DNA of 9,571 nt, taken from positions 1 through 9,571 of the forward strand of contig WRAA01000060.1 in assembly GCA_009780445.1 (NCBI GenBank), read 5' to 3'. Source of the DNA: Defluviitaleaceae bacterium. GTDB lineage: Bacteria; Bacillota; Clostridia; Lachnospirales; WRAA01. The position numbers and the translations under genes are program-made. The notes beneath the pieces are model-generated. The model made no database searches and was not told the DNA's origin. It worked only from the letters and a program-made list of their open reading frames with translations. Positions within the stretch are counted from its first letter, which is position 1. The number at the start of each line of letters is the position of its first letter. Of the stretch, positions 1 through 6,387 are shown one piece after another.

Positions 1-102
1 AAGCTCTATCGTATGCCGGAGGACGCGCAGATGAAGCTGCAGGAAACTCTGCAAAAAATCATCAACGAAGGATCAGGCGGGCTTATCTGTATAATTTTGT
101 AA
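1..102 (+). CDS. C-terminal end of an unrecognised protein (5' end outside window)
   Basis: Frame 1 is open from the left edge to a TAA at 100-102 and gives 33 residues. The middle is charged and looks helical (EDAQMKLQETLQKIINEG), followed by a short hydrophobic end (GGLICIIL). A strong terminator hairpin starts 8 nt after the stop, which supports this as the true 3' end of a real gene rather than a chance frame. The fragment is too short to assign to a family. The pattern of LQ, TLQKI, then a glycine and hydrophobic residues loosely recalls one stretch of GTP cyclohydrolase II, but that protein does not normally end there, so I make no functional call. Confidence 0.6.
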   Translation, partial: KLYRMPEDAQMKLQETLQKIINEGSGGLICIIL

Positions 103-109
103 ATAATAC

Positions 110-149
110 AACAGGCCGGTGCAATCGCATCCGGCCTGTTTGTGCTTTG
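110..149 (+). terminator. Rho-independent terminator of the upstream gene
   Basis: The 10-bp perfect stem AACAGGCCGG (110-119) pairs with CCGGCCTGTT (131-140) across an 11-nt loop that can itself form three inner pairs. The stem ends in TTT and is followed by a moderately T-rich stretch (TTTGTGCTTTG). It sits 8 nt after the stop of the upstream gene and before the promoter of the transporter operon, so it separates the two transcription units. Confidence 0.85.
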
Positions 150-184
150 CAAGACAGATTGCCGTGATATTTTCTGCGAAATGC

Positions 185-213
185 TTGCTATTTTGTCCTG
201 AATATGGTAGTAT
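185..213 (+). promoter_or_regulatory. Sigma-70/sigma-A type promoter with extended -10
   Basis: A -35-like TTGCTA (185-190) and a -10-like TAGTAT (208-213) are separated by exactly 17 bp. A TG one base upstream of the -10 (205-206) forms an extended -10 element. The predicted transcription start is near 220, giving a leader of about 65 nt before the binding-protein start codon. It is the best match in the gap between the upstream terminator and the operon. The TATACT at 227-232 has no suitable -35. The call rests on consensus match and position only. Confidence 0.6.
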
Positions 214-226
214 GTTGTGTAATCCT

Positions 227-258
227 TATACTATGCGGCCAATATGGGCTGCGGTATA
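227..258 (+). other. Imperfect dyad in the 5' leader of the transporter operon
   Basis: TATAC (227-231) pairs with GTATA (254-258), and inside it GCGGCC (235-240) pairs with GGCTGC (247-252) with one G-T wobble. The two are separated by a small asymmetric internal loop, with a 6-nt terminal loop. The element lies just after the predicted transcription start and 17 nt before the ribosome binding site, so it could be an operator for an unseen regulator or a 5' stem that stabilises the mRNA. It has no T tract, so it is not a terminator. It could be fortuitous. Confidence 0.3.
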
Positions 259-275
259 CATACTTGTATGGAAAT

Positions 276-280
276 GAGGT
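276..280 (+). promoter_or_regulatory. Ribosome binding site that decides the tctC start
   Basis: GAGGT at 276-280 lies 5 nt before ATG 286. An earlier in-frame ATG at 244 would add 14 residues in front of the lysine pair of the signal peptide and has no comparable ribosome binding site, so 286 is the preferred start. Confidence 0.75.
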
Positions 281-285
281 ATCTT

Positions 286-1260
286 ATGAAGAAAGCTATA
301 AGTGCTGTTCTGGCGGCGACATTATTGCTTGCGGCCTGCACAACTCCCGGAGGCGGTGGCGGCGGGGCTGCGTTTCCCAGTTCGACCATCAACCTTACCG
401 TGGCGTTCGGCGCGGGCGGCGGCACCGACCTTACCGCAAGAGCCTTCCAGGCGGCGGGGTCTCAATACTTTAACGACCAGCCCATCACAGTCTCCAACGT
501 AACCGGCGGTGGCGGCGCGACGTGGTATTCGCAAGGGCATCTGCAAGACGCCGACGGCTACGAAGTTACGGTGGTTACGGTGGAAATCGTTACCCTGCCA
601 TTGCTCCAGGACGTACCCTTCACCCCGGACGACTACAGATACGTTGTTATGATGAACTTCCCGGCGGCCGCAATCACGGTACACGCCGACAGCCCGTGGT
701 ACACCCTGCAGGATCTCTTGGACGAAGCCGCGGAAAACCCCAGCCAGATCCGCGTAGGCAACTCCGGCGTAAACGCCATATGGGATCTGCACACCCACGC
801 GCTTTCCCAAGCGGCCGGCGTGTCCTTTAACCACATACCTTACGAAGGCGCGGCTCCCGCGGTTGTAGCCCTCATGGCCGGCGAGATTGATGCCGTGGCG
901 GTTTCCGCGGCGGAGGTAAGCACACAGGTCCTGGACGGCACCTTCCGTCTGCTGGCTGTTGCCGCTTCCGAAAGGCTCGATAGCTTCCCGGATGTGCCGA
1001 CCCACGGCGAACTCGGCCTGGACGTGCCGAACATCGGCGGTTGGAGAGGCCTGGCCCTTCCGGCGGGCGCGTCCGACGAAGTTGTGGCGGAGTTTGAGGC
1101 CCGCGCGGCACAGGTTATCGCTTCGCAGGAATTCAACGACATCATGTCCGGCGCGGATCTCACCGTAAACTTCCTGGGTTCGGCCGACTTTACGGCCTAT
1201 GTACAGGAACAGCAGGCGTTCTTCGCCGACATGATCGAAGAGCTTGGCCTCAGAGAATAA
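286..1260 (+). CDS. tctC: Tripartite tricarboxylate transporter substrate-binding lipoprotein (TctC/Bug family)
   Basis: This 324-residue protein is the extracytoplasmic solute-binding component of a TTT secondary transporter, which captures a carboxylate and hands it to TctAB. The N-terminus is a lipoprotein signal (MKK, a hydrophobic core, lipobox LAAC with Cys18), followed by a six-glycine linker (22-27), so it should be lipid-anchored on the outer face of the membrane. Bug-family signatures are clear: VAFGAGGGTD (39-48) matches the usual P-x-P-P-GGGTD ligand loop, a G-rich TGGGGA segment precedes a DADGY motif, and PYEGAAPAVVALMAGEID (185-202) is the family hallmark, followed by the expected FPDVPTHGELG and WRGLALPAG. 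Length is typical (about 320). Bug ligands vary (citrate, glutamate, aromatic and other carboxylates) and cannot be read here. It is first in the operon and is followed by a hairpin that may let it be made in excess over the membrane subunits. Confidence 0.95.
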   Translation: MKKAISAVLAATLLLAACTTPGGGGGGAAFPSSTINLTVAFGAGGGTDLTARAFQAAGSQYFNDQPITVSNVTGGGGATWYSQGHLQDADGYEVTVVTVEIVTLPLLQDVPFTPDDYRYVVMMNFPAAAITVHADSPWYTLQDLLDEAAENPSQIRVGNSGVNAIWDLHTHALSQAAGVSFNHIPYEGAAPAVVALMAGEIDAVAVSAAEVSTQVLDGTFRLLAVAASERLDSFPDVPTHGELGLDVPNIGGWRGLALPAGASDEVVAEFEARAAQVIASQEFNDIMSGADLTVNFLGSADFTAYVQEQQAFFADMIEELGLRE

Positions 1261-1280
1261 CTGAACACGTCAGCATATAC

Positions 1281-1310
1281 GGAGGCTGGGCTGTAGGAAG
1301 CCCGGCCTCT
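1281..1310 (+). other. Intercistronic hairpin between binding-protein and permease genes
   Basis: GAGGCTGGGCT (1282-1292) pairs with AGCCCGGCCTC (1299-1309), an 11-bp stem with one G-U wobble and a 6-nt loop. It lies 21 nt after the tctC stop and ends 11 nt before the tctB ribosome binding site. There is no run of T after it, so full termination is unlikely. The position suits a 3' mRNA-stabilising or attenuating element that raises the ratio of binding protein to permease. Its 3' arm GCCTC can also pair with GAGGC (1324-1328) in the tctB ribosome binding site, a competing fold. Confidence 0.7.
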
Positions 1311-1333
1311 TGCTATTATGAGGGAGGCTCTCA

Positions 1334-1777
1334 ATGAAGATCGGAAGTATATTGGCCACTCTGTGCTTCATGATCCTTGGCGCGGTTTTCTTTGTGCTTG
1401 CGGGGGACTTAGCGTCCGGCTCCGGCGGGGATGTCGGGGCGGGTTTCTTTCCGCGGGCGATAAGCGTACTGATGATCATCTGCGGAATATCAATTATCAT
1501 GGGCGAAGTGAGGAAGAATTCGCCGGAGCTGTTCTTTAACAGCTTTATCACCAAGTCGATACTGATGGGGCTGATCTCGGTTGCGTATGTGTTCTTCATG
1601 GAGCTGCTGGGCTTTGTTATCGCTACACCGATATATATCTTCGCCTATCTTCTGCTGCTGGATCAGCGCAAGATGCTGATGAACACGCTGTATTCAGTGT
1701 GCGTAACAGCTGTCGTATACTACGTATTCAGAGAACTCCTTAACGTGCGGCTGTCCGTATCGTTCCTGGGAATATAG
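1334..1777 (+). CDS. tctB: Tripartite tricarboxylate transporter small membrane subunit (TctB family)
   Basis: This 147-residue hydrophobic protein is the small integral-membrane subunit of the TTT carrier and works with TctA in the cytoplasmic membrane. Hydrophobic segments at about 5-23, 42-57, 75-109 (one long or two short spans) and 117-134 give the usual four or so helices. The family-typical GAGFFPR motif (35-41) lies after the first helix, and LGFVIATP (92-99) and the C-terminal V-Y-Y-V-F-x-x-L-L-N-V pattern also match TctB. Sequence conservation in TctB is low, so the call also leans on its place between TctC and TctA. The start ATG has AGGGAGG (1321-1327) 6 nt upstream. The stop overlaps the ribosome binding site of tctA. 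Confidence 0.9.
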   Translation: MKIGSILATLCFMILGAVFFVLAGDLASGSGGDVGAGFFPRAISVLMIICGISIIMGEVRKNSPELFFNSFITKSILMGLISVAYVFFMELLGFVIATPIYIFAYLLLLDQRKMLMNTLYSVCVTAVVYYVFRELLNVRLSVSFLGI

Positions 1778-1783
1778 GAGGTG
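1776..1783 (+). promoter_or_regulatory. Near-perfect ribosome binding site of tctA overlapping the tctB stop
   Basis: AGGAGGTG at 1776-1783 includes the last two bases of the tctB TAG stop (1775-1777) and ends 4 nt before the tctA ATG at 1788. It is almost fully complementary to the 16S anti-Shine-Dalgarno sequence. A ribosome ending tctB would sit on this site, which favours coupled synthesis of the two membrane subunits. Confidence 0.8.
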
Positions 1784-1787
1784 GCGT

Positions 1788-3320
1788 ATGGAACTTGAAT
1801 TGGTCATGACGGCTGTCGGCAATGTGTTCGAGCCTGAAACCTTTATAACCATGATCGTGGGGGTGGTGCTTGGCGTACTTATCGGCGCGCTGCCCGGGCT
1901 TACGGCTACGATGGGCGTCGCCCTGCTGCTGCCGCTCACCTTCGGCATGGCGCCCCTGCCCGGCCTGCTCGTCCTTATATCGGTATTCTTCGGCGCGATC
2001 TACGGCGGATCCATCCCCGCTATCCTGCTCAAGACCCCCGGCACCCCTGCCGCGGCCGTTACCGTTATCGACGGCTACGAGCTTACAAAGCAGGGTTTGG
2101 GCGGCCGCGCCATGAGCATCTCAATCGTGTCGGCGGTGTTCGGCGGCCTGTTCTCAACCACGGTGCTGATCCTTGTCGCCCCGCAGCTGGCGCAGGTCGC
2201 CCTGCGGTTTAACTCGCCCGAATACTTCGCTCTGGCTCTCTTCGGCCTAAGCATCATCATCAGCCTGTCGTCCACCGCGTCTCTGTCCAAGGGTATCATG
2301 GTGGGTCTGTTCGGGATCCTTATCTCGATGATCGGCGTGGATCCGATAATCGGCGTGGCACGCTTTACATTCGGCAACATAAACTTGCTGGGCGGCCTCA
2401 GCTTTATCCCGATCCTTATCGGCATATTCGCCTTTGCGCAGGTTCTTGTGATGATCGAAGAGCTGTTCATGGGCAAGCGTTCCGACCCGCCTATGAAGAT
2501 CAAGAGCGTGTTCCCCAGGCTTTCCGATCTGAACCGCTGTAAGTGGACGATGCTGCGCTCCGCCACATTCGGATCGCTGATGGGCGCGATGCCCGGCGTA
2601 GGTGCCGATATCTCCGCCTATATCTCGTACAACGAGGAACGCCGCTGGTCCAAGCACCGCGAAAACATGGGCAATGGCGAGATCGCCGGCGTAGCCGCCC
2701 CGGAAACCGCAAACTCCGCCACGGCCGGCGGAAGCTTCATCCCCCTGCTGACCCTTGGCATACCCGGAGACGCCGTTACGGCGGTGATACTGGGCGCGCT
2801 GGTGATGCAGGGCGTGCGCCCGGGCCCCGCCCTCTTCACCGAACAGCGCGAGCTACTCTACAGCATATTCTCCGGCATGATAGTGTCCAACCTGCTCCTG
2901 CTGGTCGTGGCCTTCATCGGCCTGCGCTTCTTCATCAAGATCCTGTCGATCAAGAAGGAGTTCCTGATCCCGGCCGTGGTGGTGCTGTGCGTTATCGGCG
3001 CGTTTGCGATCAACAACAACATCTTCGACGTATGGGTCATGCTCATAATGGGCTTTATCTGGTATGCTGTGGGCAAGTTCGGCTTTCCGCAGTCTCCGCT
3101 TATCATCGCGCTGATCCTCGGGCCTATGGCGGAGCGTGAGTTCAGGCGATCCCTCGTGCTTTCCAACGGAAGCTACTCCATTTTCTGGGAAAGCCCGATC
3201 GTAGTCGTCCTCGTAACACTGGCCATGATCACGCTGTTCATGCCCGTTCTCAAGCCAATCTTCCTGAAGATCTTCAAACCCGCGAAACCCGCATCCAACG
3301 GAGGTCAGGACAATGAATAA
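1788..3320 (+). CDS. tctA: Tripartite tricarboxylate transporter large membrane subunit (TctA family)
   Basis: This 510-residue polytopic membrane protein is the transport channel of the TTT system, driving carboxylate uptake with an ion gradient in known members. Family motifs are complete: GALPGLTATMGVALLLP (33-49), YGGSIPAILLKTPGTPAA (72-89), then GYELTKQG and GRA (107-108 region). A second, internally duplicated copy of the first motif reads GAMPGVGADISAY (267-279), followed by ETANSATAGGSFIPLLTLGIPG (306-327) and PGPALF (345-350). Length is standard (about 500). The tail is charged and ends NGGQDNE. Many hydrophobic segments (roughly 10-12) are visible. It is translated from an excellent ribosome binding site overlapping tctB, and its last 8 bases overlap the next gene. 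It appears intact. Confidence 0.97.
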   Translation: MELELVMTAVGNVFEPETFITMIVGVVLGVLIGALPGLTATMGVALLLPLTFGMAPLPGLLVLISVFFGAIYGGSIPAILLKTPGTPAAAVTVIDGYELTKQGLGGRAMSISIVSAVFGGLFSTTVLILVAPQLAQVALRFNSPEYFALALFGLSIIISLSSTASLSKGIMVGLFGILISMIGVDPIIGVARFTFGNINLLGGLSFIPILIGIFAFAQVLVMIEELFMGKRSDPPMKIKSVFPRLSDLNRCKWTMLRSATFGSLMGAMPGVGADISAYISYNEERRWSKHRENMGNGEIAGVAAPETANSATAGGSFIPLLTLGIPGDAVTAVILGALVMQGVRPGPALFTEQRELLYSIFSGMIVSNLLLLVVAFIGLRFFIKILSIKKEFLIPAVVVLCVIGAFAINNNIFDVWVMLIMGFIWYAVGKFGFPQSPLIIALILGPMAEREFRRSLVLSNGSYSIFWESPIVVVLVTLAMITLFMPVLKPIFLKIFKPAKPASNGGQDNE

Positions 3321-4185
3321 CTATTCGGTACTGCTCGCTTCCTTCGACGAACACGGCAAGGTAGACACCGACGGGATCCTGGAGGTCATCCGCTTCAACC
3401 GCGAACGCTCCAAGGTTGACGGGCTGTTCGTCGGCGGAACGGGCGGCGAAGGCTTCATCACCGACGTGGAAACGCGCAAGGCCATTCTGCGCCTAGCCAA
3501 GGAACACGCGCCCGACTTCAAGCTGATCGCCAGCGTAGGCAGCAGCAACTATCACGAAGTGCTGGAGCTTTCCGCGTGCGCCAAGGAGCTGGGTTACGAA
3601 GCTGTGGGCATACTCATCCCGCAGTACGTCAACCTAAGCTTCGCCGAAATTCGCGCGTACTTCCAAAAGCTGTGCCCGCTGATCGACATGCCCGTCTACG
3701 TCTACCACTTCCCCGTGCTGAACCGCGTAGTGCTTGACGCGGCGCAGTTCTCCGAGCTTCTGTCACTGCCCAACGTGGTTGGCCTAAAATTCACCGACAC
3801 CAACTTCAAGCTGGCCGAACAGCTTCGCCGCGCCCACCCGAACAAAACGCTGCTGATGGGCTACGACGAATTTGTGTCGGTCTCCGCCCTAATTGGCTTC
3901 GACGGCTCTATCGGCATAAGCTTCAACCTTATCGGCGCGCCGATCAGCGCGATAAAATCCTTCGTGCAAGCGGGCGACTTCGCAAAGGCTCAGCGCGTCC
4001 AGTCCCACATCAACACCTTTCTGGAGCAGATAACGCCAAACACGCTCCAGTACATGCGCATGATCATCAACCACTACGGCTACGCCTGCCGCTACTCAAA
4101 GCTCCCGCTTATGCCCGAAATTCCGCACAATCCCGAGATCATCAAGGCCTACGAGCATATGCTGCACGCCGTAAGCAAGGTCTAG
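3313..4185 (+). CDS. DapA/NanA-superfamily class I aldolase (N-acetylneuraminate lyase-like)
   Basis: This 290-residue TIM-barrel enzyme belongs to the family that forms a Schiff base with pyruvate and makes or breaks a C-C bond. The Schiff-base lysine is Lys159 in GLKFT and the partner tyrosine is Tyr131 in VYHFP, 28 residues apart as in E. coli NanA (165 and 137). GYDE (183-186) matches the NanA Asp191-Glu192 pair that binds substrate hydroxyls, so a hydroxylated or sugar-acid-like substrate is more likely than the aspartate semialdehyde used by DapA. Unusual points: the pyruvate-carboxylate motif reads GGTGGEGF (41-48), with Gly44 where Ser/Thr-Thr is normal, and Ile202 replaces the NanA Ser208 equivalent. 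It overlaps tctA by 8 nt, with GGAGGT (3300-3305) 7 nt before the ATG, so it is co-made with the transporter and may act on the imported compound. Lyase versus synthase direction is undetermined. Confidence 0.85.
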   Translation: MNNYSVLLASFDEHGKVDTDGILEVIRFNRERSKVDGLFVGGTGGEGFITDVETRKAILRLAKEHAPDFKLIASVGSSNYHEVLELSACAKELGYEAVGILIPQYVNLSFAEIRAYFQKLCPLIDMPVYVYHFPVLNRVVLDAAQFSELLSLPNVVGLKFTDTNFKLAEQLRRAHPNKTLLMGYDEFVSVSALIGFDGSIGISFNLIGAPISAIKSFVQAGDFAKAQRVQSHINTFLEQITPNTLQYMRMIINHYGYACRYSKLPLMPEIPHNPEIIKAYEHMLHAVSKV

Positions 4186-4195
4186 CCACACAAAT

Positions 4196-4230
4196 AACGC
4201 TATCGGCGAATTCTCCCGATAGCGTTTTCT
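4196..4230 (+). terminator. Rho-independent terminator of the tctCBA-aldolase operon
   Basis: AACGCTATCGG (4196-4206) pairs perfectly with CCGATAGCGTT (4216-4226) around a 9-nt loop and is followed by TTCTTATCTT, with four T at 4225-4228. It begins 10 nt after the aldolase stop. Read on the minus strand, the same stem is followed by TATTTGTGTG, so it may also stop transcripts arriving from the opposite operon, as expected between convergent units. Confidence 0.9.
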
Positions 4231-4238
4231 TATCTTGG

Positions 4239-4430
4239 TCACAGCAACCTTTCATGATTGCGCCGGGCGTATATCACCCTTGCAATTGTCACCAGCTTCT
4301 CTCGTTCGTCAACCCGGTAGAACATGGCGTAACTCTTCACGGGAAGCTTGCGGTACTCATACGCCACCGGCCTTATCGTCCGATGGACGGCATATATGTA
4401 TGCTCTTAACGGCCAACAATTATACGTCAC
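4239..4430 (-). pseudogene. Truncated RelE/ParE-type toxin remnant
   Basis: The 63-codon frame (GTG start) ends in a segment typical of the C-terminal half of RelE/ParE toxins: YRKLPVKSYAMFYRVDE, then V-T-I-A-R-V-I-Y-A-R-R-N and a final LL (about residues 26-63). Family members usually have 90-105 residues, with a helical N-terminal half that is absent here. The first 20 residues do not resemble the family. One frame over (4419-4378 read downward) gives L-L-A-V-K-S-I-H-I-C-R-P-S-D-D, which faintly recalls the missing segment, so a frameshift near 4370 is possible. No antitoxin gene is present and no clear ribosome binding site was found. The frame is the same as that of the upstream peptidase and follows its TAG directly. 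Most likely a decayed toxin gene. A short expressed protein is less likely. Confidence 0.6.
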
Positions 4431-4436
4431 AACAGG

Positions 4437-6386
4437 CTAACTTAAGTACTTGCCCATCCAATCCGCGATCTCCTGCAGTCGGCGCAGGCGGCTGTGCGGT
4501 CTGCCGTTTCGCGAGAGGTTGTGGCTTTCGTCGTGAAAGACGCATAGGCGCGTGTCTGTGCCGTGGAGTTTCAGCGCGGTGAACCATTGGTAGGCCTCGG
4601 AGACGCAGCAGCGGTAGTCCGCATCGGAATGGAGGATCAGTGTCGGCGTTGTGACGCCGGGCGCGTGTTTAAGCGGCGACTGCTGCCACAGCTTTTCCGC
4701 GTCTGTCCAAGGGTCGGCCTGCAGCTGGTCTTTGACGAACCAGTGGCCGATGTCGCTTGTACACGCCATGGACACCCAGTTGCAGATGCCGCGCATGGAG
4801 ACCGCAGCCGCAAACCTGTCCGTGCGGCTGATGATCAGGTTCGTCATGTAGCCGCCGTAGGAGCCTCCCATCACGCCAAGCCGCGCCGTGTCGATATCGG
4901 CGTACAGCCCGCACATCTCGTCGGCGAAGCGTTGTATGTCGTCATAGTCGATGGTGCCGTACTTGCCGCGGATGTCGGCGAAGGCGTTGCCCTTGCCGTC
5001 CGACCCGCGCGGGTTGCAGAACATCACAAAGAAGCCGCGTGCGGCCAGGCACTGCATCTCGTGGAAGAATCCGCCGCAGTACGCCATCTTGGGGCCGCCG
5101 TGTATGTTGAGAACGGCGGGATACTTCCTGCCCGGCACATAGTCCGCCGGCGGCATGACCCAGCCGTCAACTTCATCATGCTCCGTTACGGCTATGACGT
5201 GGTGGCGCGGCGTAACAAGCTTTCGCCCCTCCAACGCCTGTGAGTTAAAGCCGGACTTCGCCTCCGTAACACCGCCCCGGATCTCGTAGACCTCCTGGAG
5301 GCCGAGACCTATCATGCCGCCATAGGCGACCGCCCCGCCGTATACGTCGAAGAAGTTGACATTGCCGCCGGAGTGTGTAACATTGCTGACCTCGCCGCTC
5401 GACAGGCAGAGCCGGTATACGTCCGCGACGAAACCGTCCAGCGACGTAAAGTAGTAGTAGCCGCCGTGCGCCTTGCCGGTGAAGCCGCCGTCGAAGCGGC
5501 TGTCTGTGACAGCACAGGAGCCTACGGAGCGGTCGAACTTGCACAGCGCGGTCATTCCGCCGTGTTCGTCCAGCCTGTAGAACGTGGGGTGTTCGTGGAA
5601 GGAGTAGTTGTCGCCGTAGGATGCCGCCAGCACAAAACCTTCCCCGGCGAAGTCGAAGCCGTAGATCATCATTTCCCGCGTTAGAAGCGGCCTCACCCCG
5701 CCCGCGCGGATGTCCAGCAGGTACAGGCCGCTCGTAAAACCGGCCACGCCGCCCCGCGCGGTCACACCCGCAACAAGGGCATAGCCGCCGCACGGCGAAA
5801 GCCGGTACGCCTCCACATTCAGCGCGGGGTCTGTCAGAGCCGCCGGCTCCGCGCCGGGCGTGTAGCTGTACAGCCGCCCGCGCTTTCCGTTTACGAAGCC
5901 GCCGCCGTCAGCCCAAAAGGGCAGTTCGTCCGCCGCCTGACAGTTCTTCGCGTATTCGTCCGCCTCGCCGGGCGGCTCCGCCGTGTCGTGCGTGGCCAGC
6001 ATTATGTACGCCCCGCCCGGCAAGACGGACACCTCCGACACATCCAGCTCTACGTCAAACATCGGAACGGCTTCGCCGCCGCAGAGGCTGATGCTGTGGA
6101 AGCCCGTCACCTTGCCGCCCTTGTCCAACACGGCCTGCACGTCCTTGTCGCGCACTTCCGAGAACAGTAAACGATCGTCGTCCAACCAGGCATACATGCC
6201 CACCCTGCCCTCAAGACGCGTCAACGGAAAGAAGCCCTGACCCTTGTCGGCGTACAGAGCTTTGTTGTATCCGTTCTTCCCGTTGACCTTGCTCACGGCA
6301 ACAACCAGCTTATCGCCCGAAGGCGAGTAGCTAAGGTCGCTCAAGAACGAGTAGCCCAGGAAGTCGTCAAGCCGCAAGTTGTCCAT
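4437..6386 (-). CDS. S9-family serine peptidase (prolyl oligopeptidase / acylaminoacyl-peptidase type)
   Basis: This 649-residue protein has an N-terminal beta-propeller (about 1-370, with repeated YSPSGDKLVV and YRLSPCGGYALVAG type blades) and a C-terminal alpha/beta-hydrolase domain. The catalytic set is visible: Ser509 in GGSYGGYM, Asp590 in HSDADYRC, His622 in ESHNLSRNG, plus the oxyanion motif HGGP (429-432) and a following NPRGSDGKG. The DYRC and LSR motifs point to the acylaminoacyl-peptidase (S9C) subgroup. No signal peptide or membrane helix is seen, so it should be a cytoplasmic enzyme trimming short or blocked peptides. ATG 6386 is preferred because GGGAG lies 5 nt upstream. A TTG at 6398 with AAAGGAG 4 nt before it would add four residues. 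Only one base separates the ATG from the stop of the aminotransferase, implying coupled translation. It appears complete. Confidence 0.93.
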   Translation of the reverse strand: MDNLRLDDFLGYSFLSDLSYSPSGDKLVVAVSKVNGKNGYNKALYADKGQGFFPLTRLEGRVGMYAWLDDDRLLFSEVRDKDVQAVLDKGGKVTGFHSISLCGGEAVPMFDVELDVSEVSVLPGGAYIMLATHDTAEPPGEADEYAKNCQAADELPFWADGGGFVNGKRGRLYSYTPGAEPAALTDPALNVEAYRLSPCGGYALVAGVTARGGVAGFTSGLYLLDIRAGGVRPLLTREMMIYGFDFAGEGFVLAASYGDNYSFHEHPTFYRLDEHGGMTALCKFDRSVGSCAVTDSRFDGGFTGKAHGGYYYFTSLDGFVADVYRLCLSSGEVSNVTHSGGNVNFFDVYGGAVAYGGMIGLGLQEVYEIRGGVTEAKSGFNSQALEGRKLVTPRHHVIAVTEHDEVDGWVMPPADYVPGRKYPAVLNIHGGPKMAYCGGFFHEMQCLAARGFFVMFCNPRGSDGKGNAFADIRGKYGTIDYDDIQRFADEMCGLYADIDTARLGVMGGSYGGYMTNLIISRTDRFAAAVSMRGICNWVSMACTSDIGHWFVKDQLQADPWTDAEKLWQQSPLKHAPGVTTPTLILHSDADYRCCVSEAYQWFTALKLHGTDTRLCVFHDESHNLSRNGRPHSRLRRLQEIADWMGKYLS

Positions 6387-6387
6387 G

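Noticed and set aside
1..102. Possible GTP cyclohydrolase II fragment
   Set aside because: The resemblance is limited to a short helical pattern, the expected zinc-binding cysteines are not visible, and that enzyme continues well beyond this point.
227..232. TATACT as an alternative -10 element
   Set aside because: No -35-like sequence is found 16-18 bp upstream and no TG extension is present, while TAGTAT at 208-213 has both.
322..1005. A 227-codon minus-strand frame opposite tctC
   Set aside because: It is antisense to a clear Bug-family protein, is rich in Arg and Gly, and has no recognisable domain or convincing ribosome binding site.
1281..1310. The hairpin after tctC as a true rho-independent terminator
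   Set aside because: No T tract follows it, and the next transporter subunit begins 24 nt downstream with a strong ribosome binding site, so full termination would split a functional unit.
2543..3139. A 198-codon plus-strand frame inside tctA
   Set aside because: It is an out-of-frame shadow of tctA with an Arg/His-rich low-complexity product, while the tctA frame carries all family motifs without a break.
4563..5243. A 226-codon plus-strand frame opposite the S9 peptidase
   Set aside because: The minus-strand frame holds the full Ser-Asp-His catalytic set. The plus-strand product matches nothing I recognise.
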